This document shows, piece by piece, positions 16,098 to 24,533 of a stretch of DNA of 45,825 nucleotides. The stretch is from Pseudomonas sp. LB-090624 (GTDB lineage Bacteria > Pseudomonadota > Gammaproteobacteria > Pseudomonadales > Pseudomonadaceae), in NCBI RefSeq assembly GCF_003205205.1, contig NZ_QJRL01000036.1:1-45825 (forward strand). The letters are read 5' to 3'. Each line of letters opens with the position of its first letter. Position 1 is the stretch's first letter. The translations under genes were made by a program, and so were the position numbers. The notes below the pieces were generated by a model. The model was given only the letters and a program-made list of their open reading frames with translations. It had not been told where the DNA came from and made no database searches.

Positions 16098-16838
16098 TTA
16101 CTCCATGAAGCCTTGCAGCTTCAGCTCGATCGAGCGCGGGTTCTCACCCTCGGCAATCGACAGCAGGCCTTCGAGCAGCATCTCGCGGTAACGCGACTGG
16201 CGCATGACAATGGCCTTGAGCTTGTTGGCGATCGGCAGCAGTATCAGGTTTGCGCTGGCCACACCGTAGATGGTGGCAACGAAGGCCACGGCAATGCCAT
16301 TGCCCAGCTGCGACGGGTCGGCCAGGTTGCCCATTACGTGGATCAGGCCCATCACCGCACCGATGATGCCAATGGTCGGCGCGTAGCCGCCCATGCTTTC
16401 GAATACTTTCGCAGCCTGGATGTCGCGGCCTTCCTGGGTCAGGAAATCGACTTCGAGGATGCTGCGGATGGCTTCCGGCTCGGCACCGTCCACCAGCAGT
16501 TGCAGGCCTTTGCGCGCATAGGGGTCAGGTTCGGCGTCAGCCACCCCTTCCAGGCCCAGCAGGCCCTCCTTGCGTGCGGTCAGGCTCCAGTTGACCACGC
16601 GATCGATGCCGCCCGCCAGGTCGACCCGCGGCGGGAACAGGATCCAGCGCAGTATCTGCAGCGCGCGCTTGAACGACGACAGCGGCGACTGCAGCAACGC
16701 CGCCGCCAGGGTGCCGCCAAGCACGATCAGCGCCGCCGGGCCATTGACCAGTGCGCCAACATGGCCACCTTCAAGGAAGTTGCCACCAACGATGGCGACA
16801 AAGGCGAGGATCAGGCCAATCAGGCTGAGGACGTCCAT
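16098..16838 (-). CDS. motC: Flagellar stator protein MotC (MotA family)
   Basis: 246 residues from ATG 16838 (MDVLSLIGLILAFVAIVGGN), sharing one base with the cheB stop. Four transmembrane segments are visible: two near the N-terminus and two around residues 148-200. Between them is a cytoplasmic domain that contacts FliG in this family. The conserved GGYAPTIGIIGAVMGLIHVM segment lies in the third helix. It pairs with MotD immediately downstream. Confidence 0.95.
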   Translation of the reverse strand: MDVLSLIGLILAFVAIVGGNFLEGGHVGALVNGPAALIVLGGTLAAALLQSPLSSFKRALQILRWILFPPRVDLAGGIDRVVNWSLTARKEGLLGLEGVADAEPDPYARKGLQLLVDGAEPEAIRSILEVDFLTQEGRDIQAAKVFESMGGYAPTIGIIGAVMGLIHVMGNLADPSQLGNGIAVAFVATIYGVASANLILLPIANKLKAIVMRQSRYREMLLEGLLSIAEGENPRSIELKLQGFME

Positions 16839-17962
16839 CAGACGCACGCCTCCACCAGGTGCTTGCCGATTTCGTCCAGGCTGTACACCGCGTCGGCCAG
16901 GTTGGCCTTGACGATGGCCATGGGCATGCCATAAATCACGCAGCTGGCTTCGTCCTGGGCCCACACCGTACTGCCGCCCTGCTTGAGCAGACGTGCCCCT
17001 TCGCGGCCATCGGCGCCCATGCCGGTGAGCACCACCGACAGCACCTTGTCACCGTACGACTTGGCCGCCGAACCGAAGGTGATGTCCACGCAGGGCTTGT
17101 AGTTCAGGCGTTCGTCACCCGGCAGGATCTTCACCGTGCCACGGCCGTCGATCATCATCTGCTTGCCACCAGGCGCCAGCAGGGCCAGGCCCGGGCGCAG
17201 CATGTCGCCGTCCTCGGCTTCCTTGACGCTGATGCGGCAGAGCTTGTCGAGGCGTTCGGCAAAGGCCTTGGTGAACGCCGCCGGCATGTGCTGGATCAGC
17301 ACGATCGGCGCCGGGAAGTTGGCCGGCAACTGGGTCAATACCCGCTGCAGCGCTACCGGGCCACCCGTGGAAGTACCGATGGCCACCAGCTTGTACGGCT
17401 TGCGCCTAGGCGCTGGCGAGTGCGCAGGCGTAGCCGCCGGGGCGGGTGCCCGGGCCGGCACAGGCGCGCGCGACGCTGTCGGGCTGGCAAAGCTGCTGGC
17501 AGGCGTGTGGCTGCTGGCCGGTGCTGCGACCGGAGCCGGGCTGCTGTAGCTGCCAAACCGGCGGTTGCTGCGGGAAATGGTATGCACCTTCTCGCACAGC
17601 AGTTGCTTGACCTTGTCGGGGTTGCGCGAGATGTCCTCGAAGTTCTTCGGCAGGTAGTCCACCGCGCCGGCATCCAGCGCATCGAGGGTGACCCGGGCGC
17701 CTTCATGGGTCAGCGAGGAGAACATCAATACCGGCGTCGGGCAGCGTTGCATGATGTGCCGCACCGCGGTAATGCCATCCATCATGGGCATTTCGTAGTC
17801 CATGGTGATGACATCGGGCTTGAGCGCCAGCGCCTGGTCGATCGCTTCCTTGCCGTTGGTCGCGGTACCCACTACCTGGATCGTCGGATCCGCCGAGAGG
17901 ATTTCCGAGACGCGGCGGCGGAAGAAACCGGAATCATCCACCACCAGGACCTTGACTGCCAT
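16838..17962 (-). CDS. cheB: Chemotaxis protein-glutamate methylesterase CheB
   Basis: 374 residues from ATG 17962 (MAVKVLVVDDSGFFRRRVSE). The N-terminal receiver domain has phospho-acceptor Asp55 in VITMDYEMPMMDG. A linker of about 60 residues rich in Ala, Pro and Ser (about 145-190) follows. The C-terminal methylesterase has the catalytic serine in AIGTSTGGPVAL and the aspartate region TGMGADGREGARLLKQGG. CheB demethylates or deamidates chemoreceptors when phosphorylated by CheA, providing adaptation. It follows cheA after 46 nt that contain a small hairpin. Confidence 0.96.
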   Translation of the reverse strand: MAVKVLVVDDSGFFRRRVSEILSADPTIQVVGTATNGKEAIDQALALKPDVITMDYEMPMMDGITAVRHIMQRCPTPVLMFSSLTHEGARVTLDALDAGAVDYLPKNFEDISRNPDKVKQLLCEKVHTISRSNRRFGSYSSPAPVAAPASSHTPASSFASPTASRAPVPARAPAPAATPAHSPAPRRKPYKLVAIGTSTGGPVALQRVLTQLPANFPAPIVLIQHMPAAFTKAFAERLDKLCRISVKEAEDGDMLRPGLALLAPGGKQMMIDGRGTVKILPGDERLNYKPCVDITFGSAAKSYGDKVLSVVLTGMGADGREGARLLKQGGSTVWAQDEASCVIYGMPMAIVKANLADAVYSLDEIGKHLVEACV

Positions 17963-17978
17963 AAACACTCCATTAGGC

Positions 17979-18001
17979 GGCGCAACCCGCCAGGGTGCGC
18001 C
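17979..18001. other. Small hairpin in the cheA-cheB intergenic gap
   Basis: GGCGC-A-ACCC and GGGT-GCGCC form a 9-bp stem with one bulged A and a GCCA loop. It fills most of the 46-nt gap between cheA and cheB. No T-run follows, so full termination is unlikely; it might tune cheB expression relative to cheA or protect the mRNA end. Only base pairing is observed. Confidence 0.35.
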
Positions 18002-18008
18002 ACCGAAA

Positions 18009-20246
18009 TCAAATACGCCGTGCGGCGTAACGCTTGAGCATGCTCGGGACGTCGAGAATCAACGCAATGCGACCGTCGCCGGTAATGGTGGCCCCGGACA
18101 TGCCCGGGGTGCCTTGCAGCATCTTGCCCAGCGGCTTGATTACCACTTCTTCCTGGCCCACCAGTTGATCGACGACAAAGCCGATGCGCTGGGTGCCGAC
18201 CGACAGGATCACCACGTGGCCCTCGTGCTGCTCTTCATGCACCTGGCCCTGCACCAGCCAGCGCTTGAGGTAGAACAGCGGCAGCGCCTTGTCGCGCACG
18301 ATCACCACCTCCTGGCCATCGACCACGTTGGTGCGCGACAGGTCCAGGTGGAAGATTTCGTTGACGTTGACCAGCGGGAAGGCGAACGCCTGGTTGCCCA
18401 GCATCACCATCAGGGTGGGCATGATCGCCAGGGTCAGCGGCACCTTGATGACGATCTTCGAGCCCTGGCCCTTGGCCGAGAAGATGTTGATCGAGCCGTT
18501 GAGCTGGGAGATCTTGGTCTTCACCACATCCATGCCCACGCCACGCCCGGACACGTCGGAAATCTCGGTCTTGGTCGAGAAGCCCGGGGCGAAGATCAGG
18601 TTGTAGCAGTCCGACTCGCTCAGGCGCTCGGCAGCGTCCTTGTCCATCAGGCCCTTTTCCACGGCCTTGGCGCGCAGGATGTTGGGGTCCATGCCCTTGC
18701 CGTCGTCCGAAATCGACAGCAGGATATGGTCGCCTTCCTGTTCCGCCGACAGCACCACGCGGCCGGTGCGGGCCTTGCCAGAGGCTTCACGCTCATCGGG
18801 CATCTCGATACCGTGGTCGACGGCGTTGCGCACCAGGTGCACCAGCGGGTCGGCCAAGGCCTCGACCAGGTTCTTGTCGAGGTCGGTCTCTTCGCCAACC
18901 AGCTCCAGGTTGATCTCTTTCTTCAGCTGGCGCGCCAGGTCGCGGACCAGGCGGGGGAAGCGGCCAAAGACTTTCTTGATCGGCTGCATGCGGGTTTTCA
19001 TCACCGCAGTCTGCAAATCGGCGGTGACCACATCCAGGTTGGACACGGCCTTGGACATGGCCTCGTCGCCGCTGTTCAGGCCCAGGCGCACCAGGCGGTT
19101 ACGCACCAGAACCAGCTCGCCGACCATGTTCATGATCTCGTCCAGGCGCGCGGTATCGACGCGCACCGTGGTTTCCGCTTCGCTGGCGGCATGTTTTTCG
19201 GCGGCCGGGGCCGGCGCGCGAGGCGCCGCGGCAGGCTTGCTGGCCGGCGATGGCGCTGGCGCGGCGGCTGGCTTGGCCACCGGCTGGCTTGCGGCCTTGG
19301 CGGCAGCCGGCGCGTGCGCCTGGGTAGCTACCGGGGCCTCTGCAGCGGCCACATCGCCGCCGAATTTGCCCTTGCCGTGCAATTGGTCCAGCAGGGCTTC
19401 GAACTCGTGCTCGCTGATTTCGTCGCTGGCGGCGCTGTGGTCCGGCGCGGCGGGGGCTGGTGCCTGGGCAGCAGGCAAGGCGCCGGCCTGGAAGGTGCCC
19501 TTGCCATGCAGCTGGTCGAGCAACGATTCGAATTCGGCGTCGGTGATTTCGTCGCTGACCGCTTCACTGCTGACGGCAACCGGCGGTGGCGCAACCTCGG
19601 CATTGAACTGGCCCTTGCCGTGCAACTGGTCGAGCAGCGATTCGAACTCGGCGTCGGTGATTTCATCACCAGCAGCGCTGACAGTCTCGCCCTGCATCTG
19701 CTCGTCGGCCGCCGCTTGCGCCTTCACCGCATCCAGCGAATCGAGCAACTGCTCGAACTCGCTGTCGGTGATGTCCTGGTGCTGCTCCTCGGCCTCGGCC
19801 GGCGCTGCAACCGCCACGCCGGCAACCGGTGCCGGCGCTGCAACAGCGTCGGCTCCGCCCGGTTCTGCCAGGCGCGACAACGCCGCCAGCAGTTCGGGGG
19901 TGGCCGGAGTGACTTCGGTGCGCTCGCGCACCTGGCCAAACATGCTGTTGACGGTATCCAGTGCTTCGAGCACCACGTCCATCAGTTCCGCGTCAACCCG
20001 GCGCTCACCTTTGCGCAGGACGTCGAAGACGTTCTCGGCGATGTGGCAGCACTCCACCAGCTCGTTCAGCTGAAGGAAGCCGGCGCCCCCTTTTACAGTG
20101 TGGAAACCGCGAAAGATCGCATTGAGCAGGTCGGCATCGTCGGGCCGGCTTTCCAGCTCGACCAGTTGCTCGGACAGTTGCTCAAGAATTTCGCCGGCTT
20201 CTACCAGGAAATCCTGGAGGATTTCTTCATCGGCGCCGAAGCTCAT
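18009..20246 (-). CDS. cheA: Chemotaxis histidine kinase CheA
   Basis: 745 residues from ATG 20246, preceded by AAGGAGC at good spacing. The P1 Hpt domain carries phospho-His49 in FRGFHTVKGGAGFLQL. Next is a long linker (about 140-375) that contains four related acidic repeats of the type DEITDAEFESLLDQLHGKG at about residues 157, 194, 231 and 274, then an Ala/Pro-rich stretch. P3 dimerisation and P4 ATPase follow (N box NAVDHGIEM, G1 DDGKGMD, G2 GRGVGMDVVK), then a CheW-like P5 domain to the end. No canonical P2 domain is apparent, so the repeats may take its place. It phosphorylates CheY and CheB. It lies 12 nt downstream of cheZ. Confidence 0.97.
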   Translation of the reverse strand: MSFGADEEILQDFLVEAGEILEQLSEQLVELESRPDDADLLNAIFRGFHTVKGGAGFLQLNELVECCHIAENVFDVLRKGERRVDAELMDVVLEALDTVNSMFGQVRERTEVTPATPELLAALSRLAEPGGADAVAAPAPVAGVAVAAPAEAEEQHQDITDSEFEQLLDSLDAVKAQAAADEQMQGETVSAAGDEITDAEFESLLDQLHGKGQFNAEVAPPPVAVSSEAVSDEITDAEFESLLDQLHGKGTFQAGALPAAQAPAPAAPDHSAASDEISEHEFEALLDQLHGKGKFGGDVAAAEAPVATQAHAPAAAKAASQPVAKPAAAPAPSPASKPAAAPRAPAPAAEKHAASEAETTVRVDTARLDEIMNMVGELVLVRNRLVRLGLNSGDEAMSKAVSNLDVVTADLQTAVMKTRMQPIKKVFGRFPRLVRDLARQLKKEINLELVGEETDLDKNLVEALADPLVHLVRNAVDHGIEMPDEREASGKARTGRVVLSAEQEGDHILLSISDDGKGMDPNILRAKAVEKGLMDKDAAERLSESDCYNLIFAPGFSTKTEISDVSGRGVGMDVVKTKISQLNGSINIFSAKGQGSKIVIKVPLTLAIMPTLMVMLGNQAFAFPLVNVNEIFHLDLSRTNVVDGQEVVIVRDKALPLFYLKRWLVQGQVHEEQHEGHVVILSVGTQRIGFVVDQLVGQEEVVIKPLGKMLQGTPGMSGATITGDGRIALILDVPSMLKRYAARRI
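19369..19776 (-). repeat. Four-copy acidic peptide repeat encoded in cheA
   Basis: Three closely related 57-nt units (19611-19667, 19498-19554 and about 19369-19427) encode DEITDAEFESLLDQLHGKG or DEISEHEFEALLDQLHGKG. A fourth, diverged unit (about 19730-19776) encodes DITDSEFEQLLDSLD. They are spaced 36-43 residues apart by Ala/Pro/Val-rich linkers. The pattern is that of a short amphipathic helix used several times in a flexible tether. Confidence 0.85.
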
Positions 20247-20258
20247 CAAACGTGCTCC

Positions 20259-21047
20259 TTAAAAACCCAGGCTGGACAGCAAATCGTCGACATCGTCCTG
20301 ACCGGACACGACGTCTTCACGCTTATCGGCATGAATCTGCGGACCTTCACCCCGAGTCGGATGTTTTTCTCGATCTTTTTCTGCGCGCAATTGATCGTGG
20401 TCATGCTGGATGCCCGCAAAGCGGTCCACCTGGCTAGCCATCAGCACCAGTTTGAGCAGGTTGCTTTCCACGTCGGTCACCAGGCTGGTGACGCGCTTGA
20501 TCACCTGGCCGGTCAGGTCCTGATAGTCCTGGGCCAGCAAGATGTCGTTGAGATGGCCGGCCACCTTGCGGTTGCCTTCAGCACTGTGCATCAGAAAACT
20601 GTCGACACGCTTGACCAGGTCACGGAACTCCGGCGCAGCCACTTCGCGGCGCATGAAGCGTTGCCAGTCGGCGCTCAAGGCCTTGGCCTCGCTGGCCAGG
20701 TCGTTGAGCACCGGGGTGCTTTCCTCGACCAGGTCCATGGTGCGGTTGGCCGCGCCCTCGGTGAGCTTGACCACGTAGGACAGACGTTCGGTGGCGTCGG
20801 TAATCTGCGACACCTCTTCGGCCTGCGGCATGGTCGGGTCGATCTGGAAACTGACAATGGCACTGTGCAGCTCGCGGGTCAGCTTGCCGACTTCCTGGTA
20901 CAGGCCGCGGTCGCGGGTCTGGTTCAGCTCGTGAATCAGCTGCACTGCCTCGCCGAAACGGCCCCGCTCCAGGCTTTCTACCAATTCCTGGGCATGCTTC
21001 TTCAGGGTCGATTCGAACTCGCCCAAAGAGTTTTGTGATGAATCCAT
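20259..21047 (-). CDS. cheZ: CheY phosphatase CheZ
   Basis: 262 residues, almost entirely helical in character, with long coiled-coil-like stretches. The catalytic region AQDYQDLTGQVIKRV (about 158-172) contains the conserved Gln needed for CheY-P dephosphorylation. The extreme C-terminus QDDVDDLLSSLGF is the CheY-binding helix. It removes phosphate from CheY-P at the pole. It lies between cheY (20 nt upstream) and cheA (12 nt downstream). Confidence 0.96.
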   Translation of the reverse strand: MDSSQNSLGEFESTLKKHAQELVESLERGRFGEAVQLIHELNQTRDRGLYQEVGKLTRELHSAIVSFQIDPTMPQAEEVSQITDATERLSYVVKLTEGAANRTMDLVEESTPVLNDLASEAKALSADWQRFMRREVAAPEFRDLVKRVDSFLMHSAEGNRKVAGHLNDILLAQDYQDLTGQVIKRVTSLVTDVESNLLKLVLMASQVDRFAGIQHDHDQLRAEKDREKHPTRGEGPQIHADKREDVVSGQDDVDDLLSSLGF

Positions 21048-21067
21048 GGCGCGCCCCCTGACGTGAC

Positions 21068-21442
21068 TCAGCCGTTGACGCGTTCGAAGATCTTCTCGAT
21101 CTTTTCTTTGAGCACCTGGGCGGTGAACGGCTTGACCACATAACCGTTGACACCCGCCTGGGCCGCTTCAATGATCTGGTCGCGCTTGGCTTCAGCGGTC
21201 ACCATCAGCACCGGCATGCTTTTCAGCTTGTCGCTGGCACGCACTTTACGCAGCAGGTCGATACCGGACATGCCGGGCATGTTCCAGTCGGTCACCAGGA
21301 AATCGTAATGGCCGTTTTCCAGCATCGGCAGCGCCGTGGTGCCGTCATCGGCCTCGTCGGTGTTGGTGAAGCCCAGGTCACGCAACAGGTTCTTGATGAT
21401 CCGCCGCATCGTCGAGAAGTCATCAACGATGAGGATTTTCAT
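21068..21442 (-). CDS. cheY: Chemotaxis response regulator CheY
   Basis: 124 residues if started at ATG 21442 (MKILIVDDFSTMRRIIKNLL), the form usual for the family. It is a single receiver domain with phospho-acceptor Asp52 in VTDWNMPGMSG, the conserved Thr in MVTAEAK and Lys in VVKPF. CheY-P binds FliM/FliN to change motor rotation. A strong GGAGG lies 17 nt before this ATG but only 5 nt before an in-frame TTG at 21454, which would add MNKD, so the true start may be 21454. It is the first gene of the cheYZA run and follows fliA after 108 nt that contain a hairpin. Confidence 0.96.
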   Translation of the reverse strand: MKILIVDDFSTMRRIIKNLLRDLGFTNTDEADDGTTALPMLENGHYDFLVTDWNMPGMSGIDLLRKVRASDKLKSMPVLMVTAEAKRDQIIEAAQAGVNGYVVKPFTAQVLKEKIEKIFERVNG

Positions 21443-21477
21443 GTCTTTGTTCAAGTAGACCTCCAAGCAGTCTCAAA

Positions 21478-21498
21478 CGCGCTCGGCCCCCGAGCGCG
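21478..21498. terminator. Hairpin between fliA and cheY
   Basis: CGCGCTCGG-CCC-CCGAGCGCG is a perfect 9-bp stem with a 3-nt loop in the fliA-cheY gap. On the minus strand it is followed by TTTGAGA, a short T-run only. It could partly terminate the upstream fleN-fliA transcript and so separate chemotaxis expression from the export operon, or serve as a leader structure. Confidence 0.45.
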
Positions 21499-21550
21499 CG
21501 CATTCATTCAATTCGGTACAACATGGAAAACGACTGCAACGAACCCGGGC

Positions 21551-22291
21551 TCAACGCGCCCGCCATTCCCCCAGGCGGCTGCGCAGGCGCGCGGCACATT
21601 GGCTGTGCAACTGGCTGACCCGCGACTCGCTGACCCCCAGCACCTCACCGATTTCCTTGAGGTTCAGCTCTTCGTCGTAGTACAGCGCCAGCACCAGGCG
21701 CTCACGCTCCGGCAGGTTGGCGATGGCCTCGGCCAGGGCAATCTGGAAGCGCTCATCCTCGAGGCCGCGCGCAGGTTCCACCTGGCCACTGGCGCCATCC
21801 TCATGCAGGCCTTCGTGCTCGCCGTCCTGCAACAGGTCGTCGAAGCTGAACAGCCGGCTGCCCAAGGTGTCGTTCAAGATCCCGTAGTAATCATCGAGAC
21901 TCAATTGGAGTTCGGCAGCAACTTCATGATCTTTAGCGTCACGGCCGGTTCTGGCTTCGACCGCGCGCATCGCGTCGCTGACCATGCGGGTGTTGCGGTG
22001 CACCGAACGCGGCGCCCAGTCGCCCTTGCGCACCTCGTCGAGCATGGCCCCGCGAATGCGGATGCCGGCGTAGGTTTCAAAGCTGGCGCCCTTGCTGGCG
22101 TCGTATTTGTTGGCCACTTCCAGCAGGCCGATCATGCCGGCCTGGATCAGGTCCTCGACCTGCACGTTGGCCGGCAAGCGTGCCAGCAGGTGGTAGGCAA
22201 TGCGCTTGACCAGCGGCGCATAGCGCTCGATCAGCTCGTACTGGGCATCTTTCGCTGCCCGGCTGTACATCTTGAAGCCGCTGGCGTTCAT
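21551..22291 (-). CDS. fliA: Flagellar sigma factor sigma28 (FliA)
   Basis: 246 residues from ATG 22291 (MNASGFKMYSRAAKDAQYEL), overlapping the fleN stop by 4 nt. Region 2 is visible in VEDLIQAGMIGLLEVANKYD and FETYAGIRIRGAMLDEVRKG. Region 3 is in the middle. Region 4 with its helix-turn-helix is in LNLKEIGEVLGVSESRVSQL near the C-terminus. It directs RNA polymerase to late flagellar and chemotaxis genes once FlgM has been exported. Length is normal. Confidence 0.97.
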   Translation of the reverse strand: MNASGFKMYSRAAKDAQYELIERYAPLVKRIAYHLLARLPANVQVEDLIQAGMIGLLEVANKYDASKGASFETYAGIRIRGAMLDEVRKGDWAPRSVHRNTRMVSDAMRAVEARTGRDAKDHEVAAELQLSLDDYYGILNDTLGSRLFSFDDLLQDGEHEGLHEDGASGQVEPARGLEDERFQIALAEAIANLPERERLVLALYYDEELNLKEIGEVLGVSESRVSQLHSQCAARLRSRLGEWRAR

Positions 22292-23121
22292 AGCACGGGT
22301 CCCGCGCTGGTGGGTTGCACCAGGCGCTCGACGAAGAACTCCAGATGCCCGCGCGGGTTGGCGGGCAGCGGCCAACTGTCGACCTTCTGGGCAATCGCCT
22401 TGAAGGCCAGCGCGCACTTGGAGCGAGGGAAGGCTTCGTAGACGGCGCGCTGCTTCTGCACCGCCTTGCGCACGCACTCGTCGTAGGGCACGGCACCCAC
22501 GTACTGCAGGGCAACGTCAAGGAAACGGTCGGTGACCTTGGTCAGCTTGGCGAACAGGTTGCGCCCTTCCTGTGGGCTTTGCGCCATGTTGGCCAGCACG
22601 CGGAAACGGTTCATGCCGTAGTCGCGGTTGAGCAGCTTGATCAGCGCGTAGGCGTCGGTGATCGAAGTGGGTTCGTCGCACACCACCAGCAGCACTTCCT
22701 GGGCCGCGCGGACAAAGCTGACCACCGAATCACCGATACCCGCAGCGGTATCGATCACCAGCACGTCGAGGTTGTCGCCGATTTCGCTGAACGCCTGGAT
22801 CAACCCGGCATGCTGGGCCGGGGCCAGGTGCACCATGCTCTGGGTACCCGATGCCGCCGGCACGATGCGTACACCGCCGGGCCCTTGCAGCATCACGTCA
22901 CGCAGCTCGCAGCGCCCTTCTATGACATCGGCCAGGGTGCGTTTGGGGGTCAGGCCCAGCAATACGTCGACATTGGCCAGGCCCAGGTCGGCGTCCAGCA
23001 GCATGACCCTGCGGCCGAGCTCGGCCAGCGCCAGGGACAGGTTCACTGAAACGTTAGTCTTGCCGACGCCACCTTTGCCACCGGTCACGGCGATCACCTG
23101 TACGGGATGCATGCTACCCAT
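22288..23121 (-). CDS. fleN: Flagellar number regulator FleN (FlhG)
   Basis: 277 residues from ATG 23121; a second in-frame ATG three codons on is an alternative. It is a MinD/ParA-like ATPase with deviant Walker A GGKGGVGKT (14-22), DADLGLANVDVLLGL for Walker A', and VIDTAAGIGDSVVSF for Walker B. In pseudomonads it limits flagellar number by antagonising FleQ and works with FlhF at the pole. It overlaps fliA by 4 nt and is 93 nt from flhF. That gap has no clear promoter that I can identify. Confidence 0.96.
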   Translation of the reverse strand: MGSMHPVQVIAVTGGKGGVGKTNVSVNLSLALAELGRRVMLLDADLGLANVDVLLGLTPKRTLADVIEGRCELRDVMLQGPGGVRIVPAASGTQSMVHLAPAQHAGLIQAFSEIGDNLDVLVIDTAAGIGDSVVSFVRAAQEVLLVVCDEPTSITDAYALIKLLNRDYGMNRFRVLANMAQSPQEGRNLFAKLTKVTDRFLDVALQYVGAVPYDECVRKAVQKQRAVYEAFPRSKCALAFKAIAQKVDSWPLPANPRGHLEFFVERLVQPTSAGPVL

Positions 23122-23214
23122 GTCTGTTCTTTACCTTGTCTCGCTGGGACTCAGGCCACACGTAGGGCAATTCTGCGTACCCCTTGGCATAGCTACTTTG
23201 CACACACTTCATGG

Positions 23215-24522
23215 TCAACCCGCTCGCCGTGGGTTGTGGTAGAGATCAGCGAACATGTTGGCCATGGCCTCTTCGCTGGGCTCGTCCTGCTGCTGCACGT
23301 TCACCGCCCGGCTGACCAGCTGGTGGCCCCGCGGCAGGTGCAGGTCGTCAGGAATGCGCGGGCCGTCGGTAAGGTAAGCCACGGGCAATTCATGACTGAT
23401 GGCAAGGCTCAGAACATCGCCAAGGCTTGCCGTTTCATCGAGTTTGGTCAGGATGCAGCCGGCCAGGCCACAGCGCTTGTAGCTGTGGTAGGCGGCGGTC
23501 AGCACCTGCTTCTGGCTGGTGGTGGCCAGCACCAGATAGTTCTTCGCGGCAATGCCACGCCCAGCCAGGGTGTCCAATTGCATGCGCAATGCCGGGTCGC
23601 TGGCCTGCAGGCCAGCAGTGTCGATAAGTACGACGCGCTTGCGCAGCAGCGGTTCCAGCGCGGCCGCCAGCGACTGGCCCGGGTCGACATAGGTCACCGG
23701 CACATTGAGGATGCGGCCCAGGGTCTTGAGCTGCTCCTGGGCACCGATGCGGAAACTGTCCATGCTCACCAGCGCCAGGTTGTGCGCGCCGTACTTGAGC
23801 ACGTAGCGCGCAGCCAGCTTGGCCAGGGTGGTGGTCTTGCCCATGCCGGCCGGGCCGACCATGGCAATCACGCCGCCCTCTTCGATCGGCTCGATCTCCG
23901 GGATTTCGATCATCCGCGCCAGGTGGGCCAACAGCATGCGCCAGCCCTGGCGGGGCTCCTCGATCTCGGCGGTCAGGTCCAGCAGTTCACGGGCAATCGG
24001 CCCGGAAAGGCCGATACGCTGCAGACGGCGCCACAGGTTGGCCTGCTGCGGCTTGCTGCCCTGTAGCTGATTCCAGGCCAGCGAGCCCAGTTGTACTTCC
24101 AGCAGCTCGCGCAGGCCCGACAGCTCGGAACGCATGGCATCGAACAGGCGCGGGTCGACCGGCGCCGCCGCAGCTGCAGCGGGGGCCTCGGGGGCTTCGA
24201 CGTGCGGTTCGATCAACGGTTCGGCGGCGGTCAGCGACTGGCCGGCGAACAATTGGCGGTTGTTGTCGCTGCTGTCCTGACGGTGGTCCAGCTCGGCCTG
24301 GACAGTGGCGATGCGCGTGTGGGTCTTGCGCAGCTCTTCTTCCAGTTCGGCGTTGGGCACACGCGGGGCCAGGGCGGACAGCTTGTAGTCCAGCGCGGCC
24401 GTCAGTTCGACACCACCGGCGATGCGGCGGTTGCCGATGATCGCGGCATCGGCGCCCAGTTCGTCACGGACCAGTTTCATGGCCTGACGCATATCGGCGG
24501 CGAAAAATCGCTTAACTTGCAT
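23215..24522 (-). CDS. flhF: Polar flagellum placement GTPase FlhF
   Basis: 435 residues. The basic N-terminal domain (MQVKRFFAADMRQAMKLVRD) is followed by a variable Ala/Pro/Glu-rich linker (about 60-130). The SRP-type NG GTPase domain follows, with P-loop GPAGMGKT (223-230), a DSFRIGAQEQLK motif near 267 and TKLDETASLGDVL near 370. It determines the site of flagellar assembly at the cell pole. It starts 12 nt after the flhA stop and lies in the flhA-flhF-fleN-fliA series. Confidence 0.96.
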   Translation of the reverse strand: MQVKRFFAADMRQAMKLVRDELGADAAIIGNRRIAGGVELTAALDYKLSALAPRVPNAELEEELRKTHTRIATVQAELDHRQDSSDNNRQLFAGQSLTAAEPLIEPHVEAPEAPAAAAAAPVDPRLFDAMRSELSGLRELLEVQLGSLAWNQLQGSKPQQANLWRRLQRIGLSGPIARELLDLTAEIEEPRQGWRMLLAHLARMIEIPEIEPIEEGGVIAMVGPAGMGKTTTLAKLAARYVLKYGAHNLALVSMDSFRIGAQEQLKTLGRILNVPVTYVDPGQSLAAALEPLLRKRVVLIDTAGLQASDPALRMQLDTLAGRGIAAKNYLVLATTSQKQVLTAAYHSYKRCGLAGCILTKLDETASLGDVLSLAISHELPVAYLTDGPRIPDDLHLPRGHQLVSRAVNVQQQDEPSEEAMANMFADLYHNPRRAG

Positions 24523-24533
24523 TATCCACTACC

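Noticed and set aside
17802..21038. Open reading frame of 1078 codons on the plus strand opposite cheA and cheZ
   Set aside because: It is antisense to genes with clear domains, rich in His, Gln and Arg as expected of the complement of GC-rich codons, and shows no family features.
23165..23200. Plus-strand sigma54-like site TGGCATAGCTACTTTGC between flhF and fleN
   Set aside because: GG and GC are 12 nt apart rather than 10, and the orientation points against the genes.
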